Positions 59,545-64,000 of a DNA stretch of 64,000 nucleotides are shown here, one piece after another. This DNA is from Saccharopolyspora_C sp047200635 (GTDB lineage: Bacteria > Actinomycetota > Actinomycetes > Mycobacteriales > Pseudonocardiaceae), in assembly GCF_047200635.1 (NCBI RefSeq), contig NZ_JBJZOI010000020.1, forward strand, positions 68,910-132,909, read 5' to 3'. Every line of letters starts with the position of its first letter. Positions within the stretch are counted from its first letter, which is position 1. Both the position numbers and the translations under genes were made by a program. Below the pieces are notes generated by a model. That model was not told the origin of the DNA, made no database searches, and saw only the letters and a list, made by a program, of their open reading frames with translations.

Positions 59545-59580
59545 CGGGGTGCGCGATTTCTCGAGAAATCGCGCACCCCG
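59545..59580 (-). terminator. Perfect 36-bp palindrome, probable cdd terminator
   Basis: Two 18-bp arms with no spacer (59545-59562 and 59563-59580), forming a 16-bp stem with a TCGA tetraloop, 7 nt after the cdd stop. The inner half-site GATTTC is shared with 59469-59492. Confidence 0.75.
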
Positions 59581-59587
59581 CGCGGGG

Positions 59588-59965
59588 TCAGAGCTCGAAG
59601 GCGTCGGGGAGGACCTGGCGCATCGGAAGGACGCCGCGCGGGGTGTCCACGAGGCAGTCCGGGCCGCCGAGCTCCTGCAGCAGCTGGCGGCAGCGCCCGC
59701 AGGGCATGAGCAGCTCGCCCGCCCCGCTGCGGCAGGCCACGGCGACGAACCGGCCGCCGCCGGTGAGCCGCAGCTGGCCGGCCATCGTGCACTCGGCGCA
59801 CAGCGTCAGCCCGTACGAGCCGTTCTCCACGTTGCAGCCGACGACCACCCTGCCGTCGTCGCAGATCGCCGCCGCGCCCACCTGGAGCTTCGAGTAGGGG
59901 CAGTACGCCTTCGCCGCGACCTCGACGGCCGCCGCGCGCAGCGCCTCCCAGTCGATCGTGTCCAT
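59588..59965 (-). CDS. cdd: Cytidine deaminase
   Basis: This 125-residue zinc-dependent homotetrameric-type deaminase converts cytidine and deoxycytidine to uridine and deoxyuridine. The zinc site is LCAECTMAGQL (Cys, catalytic Glu) plus PCGRCRQLLQEL. AYCPYSKLQVGAAAICDDGRVVVGCNVENGS is the typical N-terminal block. ATG at 59965 with a GGGAGAG site; the longer reading upstream is not supported. It feeds DeoA. Between the nucleoside importer operon and deoA, as in Rv3315c. Confidence 0.96.
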   Translation of the reverse strand: MDTIDWEALRAAAVEVAAKAYCPYSKLQVGAAAICDDGRVVVGCNVENGSYGLTLCAECTMAGQLRLTGGGRFVAVACRSGAGELLMPCGRCRQLLQELGGPDCLVDTPRGVLPMRQVLPDAFEL

Positions 59966-60010
59966 CCGCTCTCTCTCCCGGATCCGGGCCCGCGAGGGGC
60001 CGAGCAGGAA

Positions 60011-60045
60011 GGCTCCCGGTGCCGCCGGTGACGGCACCGGGAGCC
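60011..60045 (-). terminator. Terminator of the nucleoside importer operon
   Basis: Perfect 14-bp arms (60011-60024 and 60032-60045) with a 7-nt loop, 4 nt after the last permease stop and upstream of cdd. Confidence 0.85.
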
Positions 60046-60049
60046 GGAA

Positions 60050-61303
60050 TCAGTCCGCGCCCCGCCGGTACTGCAGGCCGTTCGCGGCGGGTGGTCGCAA
60101 CCGCTGCGCCGCCGCGGCCAGCACCACCAGCGTGACCAGGTGCGGGGTGTAGGCGGTGAGCTCCTCGGGCAGCTCGTCGGTGAACCAGTACACCGAGTAC
60201 AGGGCCCCCGAGCTCACCGCTGCCAGGCCCGCGCCGAGCCACCGGCGCCGCCACACCTGCAACGCCGCGACCGCGAGCAGCACCAGCGCCGCCGCGTAGA
60301 ACAGCGCGTGCACCGTGGTCTCGCCGCTGCGCAGCTGGAGTCCGTCGGAGTAGCCGAACAGCGCGGCCCCGCCGAGCAGGCCGCCCGGCCGCCAGTTACC
60401 GAAGATCATCGCGGCGAGCCCGATGTAGCCCCGGTTGTTGGTCTGGTTCTCCAGGTAGCCCGCCTGGCCCGGGTTCAGGATCAGCGCCGCCCCGCCGAGC
60501 CCGGCCAGCGCACCCGAGATGATCACGGCGAGGTACTTGTACCGGTAGACCGACACGCCGAGCGACTCCGCGGCGACCGGGTTCTCCCCGCAGGACCGCA
60601 GGCGCAGCCCGAACGGCGAGCGCCACAGCACCAGGTAGCTCACCGGCACCAGCAGGTAGGCCAGCATGGTCAGCGGCGACACCCCGGTCACCAGCCCGCC
60701 GATGATGCCCGCCGCGTCGGAGATCCCGACCCGCTGCATCGCCTCCAGCTCGCCGAGCCACTCCCCGAGCGGCTGCGCGGAGTAGGTGTCGAACTTGGGC
60801 ACCGGCGGCGATTCCCGCGGGTTCTGCGAGAGCGGCTCGAAGACCAGGTTCGCCAGGTACTGCGTCACGCCCAGCCCGAGCAGGTTGATCGCGACGCCGG
60901 AGACGATGTGGTTCACGCCGAAGCTCACCGTCGCCACGGCGTGCACGAGCCCGCCGAGCGCGCCGAACGCGGCCGCCGCGACGAGCCCGGCCTCCGGGCC
61001 CCACTGGTACCCGGCCCAGGCTCCGCCCCAGGTGCCGAGGATCATCATCCCCTCGAGCCCGATGTTGATCACACCGGCGCGCTCGGCCCACAGGCCGCCC
61101 AGCCCGGCGAGCAGGATCGGGATGCCCAGCCGCACCGCCGACTGCACGGTGCCCGAGCCGGTGAGCTCCGGCAGCCCGGTCTGGTACGAGGTGAACGACA
61201 CCGCGACGACGGCGACCGCCACCCACAGCAGCGCGCGTCCCCATCCGGGCAGTTCCCGCCGTCGGCGGACCGGGGCGACTTCGGGAGTCAGAGTGGCGGT
61301 CAT
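60050..61303 (-). CDS. nupQ: Nucleoside-type ABC transporter permease 2
   Basis: This 417-residue BPD_transp_2 (RbsC-like) permease has about ten helices. LWAERAGVINIGLEGMMILG is the signature helix, LNPGQAGYLENQTNNRGYIGLAAMIFGNW the conserved late loop. The segment LRSCGENPVAAESLGVSVYRYKYLAVIISGALAGLGG is typical for the BmpA/PnrA-linked purine nucleoside importers (NupNOPQ, RnsD). A C-terminal extension with extra helices (about 345-417) is seen. ATG overlaps the first permease stop (ATGA). Nucleoside specificity is inferred from family and from the salvage genes next door. Confidence 0.9.
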   Translation of the reverse strand: MTATLTPEVAPVRRRRELPGWGRALLWVAVAVVAVSFTSYQTGLPELTGSGTVQSAVRLGIPILLAGLGGLWAERAGVINIGLEGMMILGTWGGAWAGYQWGPEAGLVAAAAFGALGGLVHAVATVSFGVNHIVSGVAINLLGLGVTQYLANLVFEPLSQNPRESPPVPKFDTYSAQPLGEWLGELEAMQRVGISDAAGIIGGLVTGVSPLTMLAYLLVPVSYLVLWRSPFGLRLRSCGENPVAAESLGVSVYRYKYLAVIISGALAGLGGAALILNPGQAGYLENQTNNRGYIGLAAMIFGNWRPGGLLGGAALFGYSDGLQLRSGETTVHALFYAAALVLLAVAALQVWRRRWLGAGLAAVSSGALYSVYWFTDELPEELTAYTPHLVTLVVLAAAAQRLRPPAANGLQYRRGAD

Positions 61304-62361
61304 GCGGCACCTCCCGCGAGCGCCCGGCCGACGCGGCGCTGCTCGGCGTCGAGCTGGTAGCGCCGGACGAGCTCGTAGGCGACGACGACCGACAGCACGA
61401 TCGTGCCCTGCACGATGATCACGATCTCCTTCGGCACACCGATGTTGTCCAGCGTCAGCGAACTCTTGTCCAGGAACGACCACAGCAGCGCACCGAACGC
61501 CACGCCGAGCGGGTGGTTGCGGCCGAGCAGCGCGATGGCCAGCCCCGCGAAGCCGTACCCGGCCGGGAAGGTGATGGTGAACGTGTGGTCGCGCCCGAGG
61601 ATCTCCGGCAGCCCGGCGAGCCCGGCGACCGCGCCGGACAGCAGCATCGCGGTGAGCACCATCTTCTTCGAGCTCACCCCGCCCGCCAGCGCCGCCGTCG
61701 GCGACAGCCCGGAGGCGCGCAGCTCGAACCCGTAGCGGGTGCGGTCCAGCAGCAGCCAGTACCCGACGCCGACGGCGGCGGCCAGCAGCACCAGGCCGAA
61801 CACGGTGCCCGCCGAGCCGAACCCGATGCCCGGCACCCAACCGGATTCCGGGATCAGCGCGGTGCCCTGGGTGTTGCCGCGCAGCTCGCCGAACTGCTTG
61901 ACGAGGAACGCGATCACCCCGCCCGCCAGCACGTTGAGCATGATCGTCGAGATCACCTCGGACACGCCCCGGTAGACCTTCAGCAGCGCGGCGATGCCGC
62001 ACCAGACGGCGCCGGTGAGCGCGCCGACCAGGATCACCACGAGGGCGTGCAGCCCGAACGGCAGGCTCAGCGAGCCGCCGACGATGGCCGCCACGCAGGC
62101 CGCGAGCCGGTACTGGCCCTCGACGCCGATGTTGAGCAGGTTCATCTGGAACCCGATCGCCGCGGCCAGCGCCACCAGGTAGTAAGCGCCCGCGGTGTTG
62201 AGGATGTCGACGGCGGTCCTGCCGCGGCCGACCTGCGCGATCATCTCCCCCAGCACGCTGAGCGGGTTCGCCCCCGAGGCCAGCAGCACCAGGCTGCACA
62301 GCACCGCGGAGAACCCCAGGGCCAGCAGCGGTGGCAGCAGGGTCGCTCGCCAATCGCGCAT
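61300..62361 (-). CDS. nupP: Nucleoside-type ABC transporter permease 1
   Basis: This 353-residue BPD_transp_2 permease has ~9-10 helices, with IGFQMNLLNIGVEGQYRLAACVAAIVGGSL as the signature region. STIMLNVLAGGVIAFLVKQFGELRG and FTITFPAGYGFAGLAIALLGRNHPLGVAFGALLW follow, the usual wording of the NupP/RnsC partner. It forms a heterodimeric channel with permease 2. Its ATG overlaps the ATPase stop by one base (TGATG), and its stop overlaps the next start, so the three genes are one translational unit. Confidence 0.91.
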   Translation of the reverse strand: MRDWRATLLPPLLALGFSAVLCSLVLLASGANPLSVLGEMIAQVGRGRTAVDILNTAGAYYLVALAAAIGFQMNLLNIGVEGQYRLAACVAAIVGGSLSLPFGLHALVVILVGALTGAVWCGIAALLKVYRGVSEVISTIMLNVLAGGVIAFLVKQFGELRGNTQGTALIPESGWVPGIGFGSAGTVFGLVLLAAAVGVGYWLLLDRTRYGFELRASGLSPTAALAGGVSSKKMVLTAMLLSGAVAGLAGLPEILGRDHTFTITFPAGYGFAGLAIALLGRNHPLGVAFGALLWSFLDKSSLTLDNIGVPKEIVIIVQGTIVLSVVVAYELVRRYQLDAEQRRVGRALAGGAA

Positions 62362-63947
62362 CAGATCTCACTCCTCGCGGCTCCGGTCATCGCCGCGCCG
62401 AGCTCCTCGGGCGTGACGGTGCGCGGGTCGGCGGACGCGACCAGCTCTCCCCGGAACAGGACTCCGATGGTGTCCGACAAGCCGATCAGCTCGTCGAGGT
62501 CGGCTGAGACGAGCAGCACCGCCAGCCCGTTCGCCCGGGCGGTGCGCAGGTGCTCCCAGATCCCGGCCTGGGCTCCCACGTCGACGCCCCGGGTGGGGTG
62601 CGCCGCGATGAGCAGCACCGGATCGCCGGACAGCTCCCGGCCCACCACCAGCTTCTGCTGGTTGCCGCCGGAGAGCGCGACCGCGTCGACGTCGGGACCA
62701 GGGGTCCGGACGTCGAACTCGGCGATGATGCGCTCGGTGTCGGCGCGCGCCCCGGCCCGGTCCAGCCAGGGGCCGCGGACCACCGGGCGGCGCGTCTGGT
62801 GGCCGAGGATCCGGTTGAACCACAGGGATTCGTCCAGCAGCAGCCCGTGCCGGTGCCGGTCCTCGGGCACGTAGCCGATGCCCGCCGCACGTCTGTCCAG
62901 CGTGGACATCCGGGTGAGGTCCCGGTCACCGAGCCGGACCTCGCCGGAGTCGATCGGGCGCAGGCCGAGCACGGCCTCGACCAGCTCCGTCTGCCCGTTG
63001 CCCTCGACCCCGGCGATGCCGACGACCTCGCCCGCCCGCACGGTCAGGTCGATGCCGCCGAGCAGCCGCCTGCCGCCCTCGCTCGCGGACAGGCCGGTGA
63101 CGGTGAGCACCGGGCGGTCGGTGACGGTGGACTCGCCGGTCTCGGGGGTCGGCAGCGCGCTGCCGACCATCATCTCCGCGAGCTCCCGGGAGGTGATCCC
63201 GGCGACGTCCGTGGTGCCGACCGTGGTGCCGCGCCGGAGCACGGTGGCCGTGTCGGCGATGGCGCGGACCTCGTCGAGCTTGTGCGAGATGAACAGGAAG
63301 GTGAAGCCCTGCTCGCGCATGGCGCGCAGCGTGGTGAACAGCTCCTCGACCTCCTGCGGCACCAGCACCGCGGTCGGCTCGTCCAGGATGATGATCTTCG
63401 CGCCCCGGTAGAGCACCTTGAGGATCTCCACCCGCTGCCGGTCGGCCACGCCCAGCCGCTCGACCAGCTCGTCGGGCCGCAGCCGGAACCCGGCCTGCTC
63501 GGCCAGCTCCGCGATCCGCCGCCGCGCCTTCGCGCCGATGCCGTGCTCGCGCTCGGCGCCGAGCACGACGTTCTCCAGCACGGTGAGGTTGTCGGCCAGC
63601 ATGAAGTGCTGGTGCACCATGCCCACGCCGTGCCGGATGGCGTCGGCGGGGGTGCGCAACCGCACCTGCTCCCCGCCGAGCTCGATGGTTCCCGCGTCCG
63701 GCGACTGCATCCCGTAGAGGATCTTCATCAGGGTGGACTTGCCCGCCCCGTTCTCACCGCACAGCGCGTGCACCTCGCCCGCGCGGACGGTGAGGTTGAC
63801 GTCGGAGTTCGCCACGACTCCGGGGAAGGACTTGGTGATGCCGCTGAGGGCGACCGCCGGGGGCACCGGATCCGGTGCGCCGGGATCGGCCGGATGGGGA
63901 CCGGTGTCGTCCGGTGTGGGGGCGTCCGGTCTCGTGGACGTGCTCAT
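62361..63947 (-). CDS. nupO: Nucleoside-type ABC transporter ATP-binding protein (two ATPase domains)
   Basis: This 528-residue double ABC ATPase of the RbsA/MglA/NupO type has a polar N-terminal extension (~1-30). Domain 1 has Walker A GENGAGKST, Q-loop HQHFML and Walker B IIILDEPTAVL; its signature motif is altered. Domain 2 has a degenerate P-loop GVEGNGQTE, signature LSGGNQQK and Walker B LLIAAHPTRG with His in place of the Glu region, the normal asymmetry for this family. It powers uptake through the two permeases; the substrate-binding lipoprotein (BmpA/PnrA type) is expected upstream, beyond the window. ACGGAG ribosome site 4 nt before ATG. Confidence 0.92.
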   Translation of the reverse strand: MSTSTRPDAPTPDDTGPHPADPGAPDPVPPAVALSGITKSFPGVVANSDVNLTVRAGEVHALCGENGAGKSTLMKILYGMQSPDAGTIELGGEQVRLRTPADAIRHGVGMVHQHFMLADNLTVLENVVLGAEREHGIGAKARRRIAELAEQAGFRLRPDELVERLGVADRQRVEILKVLYRGAKIIILDEPTAVLVPQEVEELFTTLRAMREQGFTFLFISHKLDEVRAIADTATVLRRGTTVGTTDVAGITSRELAEMMVGSALPTPETGESTVTDRPVLTVTGLSASEGGRRLLGGIDLTVRAGEVVGIAGVEGNGQTELVEAVLGLRPIDSGEVRLGDRDLTRMSTLDRRAAGIGYVPEDRHRHGLLLDESLWFNRILGHQTRRPVVRGPWLDRAGARADTERIIAEFDVRTPGPDVDAVALSGGNQQKLVVGRELSGDPVLLIAAHPTRGVDVGAQAGIWEHLRTARANGLAVLLVSADLDELIGLSDTIGVLFRGELVASADPRTVTPEELGAAMTGAARSEI

Positions 63948-64000
63948 CTGACTCCGTAGTGAGGGCCGTGCGGGGTCGCGCGGCGGATGCCGCGGCTGGG
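63948..64000 (-). other. Upstream region of the importer operon, cut by the window edge
   Basis: Contains the ribosome site of the ATPase gene. No minus-strand stop codon is present in any frame over these 53 bases, so it cannot be told whether a preceding gene (expected: BMP-family lipoprotein) reads into it. Confidence 0.3.

Noticed and set aside
57882..59580. A common repeat family including the 57882 terminator and the 59469/59545 palindromes
   Set aside because: The 57882 stem uses GATTCC/GGAATC rather than GATTTC/GAAATC and has a normal terminator loop; similarity is limited to a few bases.
1..64000. tRNA, rRNA, CRISPR repeats, transposase genes and known riboswitches
   Set aside because: Looked for by eye on both strands; none found. 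Weakly conserved RNA elements could have been missed without covariance search.

Overview
This is a high-GC actinobacterial chromosome segment, most likely from the Pseudonocardiaceae (Saccharopolyspora-like). The evidence is very strong G/C third-position bias, many GTG starts, densely overlapping operons, a DUF3558 lipoprotein beside a PE/PPE-like pair and EspG, a streptogrisin-type secreted protease, and a core gene order matching the mycobacterial lpdA-amiB1/amiA1-deoD-pmmB-upp-add-deoA-cdd block. No rRNA, tRNA, CRISPR array, insertion sequence or prophage was seen. Assignments come from reading translations and motifs by eye; no database search was possible.

Layout. 0-6.5 kb: the end of a two-component system, a histidinol-phosphatase-like IMPase, a TNT-domain toxin with a probable immunity gene, MaoC dehydratase, HMG-CoA lyase with a PH-domain membrane protein, and BirA. 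6.6-16 kb: a secreted S15 peptidase, a secreted S1 protease, Maf, a Cys-containing leader peptide with attenuator-like hairpins ahead of a dicarboxylate/cystine-type symporter, then an orphan type VII secretion cassette (DUF3558 lipoprotein, PE-like, PPE-like, EspG). 16-22 kb: a complete glycerol regulon (glpD and glpR on the minus strand, glpF-glpK divergent). 22-33.5 kb: an OleD-like macrolide glycosyltransferase, a TPR protein, a DCC protein, NAD(P)H-quinone dehydrogenase LpdA, gamma-glutamylcyclotransferase, a HAD-like protein, an AbiEi-like protein, two M20 amidohydrolases and small envelope proteins. 33.6-39.7 kb: a full seven-gene Mrp cation/proton antiporter operon with every junction overlapping. 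40-49.6 kb: a membrane Ser/Thr kinase, purine nucleoside phosphorylase, a phosphosugar mutase, a flavodoxin-like protein, a GT2 glycosyltransferase, a Doc-like toxin with antitoxin and palindromic operator, upp, and a zinc alcohol dehydrogenase. 49.7-64 kb: deoC with a full-length and a truncated aldehyde dehydrogenase, an SMI1/KNR4 protein, an Rv3311-like protein, add, a coiled-coil protein, deoA, cdd and a nucleoside-type ABC importer running off the window edge.

The strongest theme is nucleoside salvage. The importer brings nucleosides in; PNP, DeoA, Cdd and Add convert them to bases and (deoxy)ribose-1-phosphate; the phosphosugar mutase is a candidate phosphopentomutase; DeoC and the aldehyde dehydrogenase pair would move deoxyribose-5-phosphate into central metabolism; Upp recovers uracil. 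Glycerol use (GlpF, GlpK, GlpD, GlpR) and respiratory or ion homeostasis (LpdA, Mrp) are the second theme. Conflict and defence functions (TNT toxin pair, Doc pair, AbiEi-like protein, macrolide glycosyltransferase) are scattered singly between core genes rather than forming an island.
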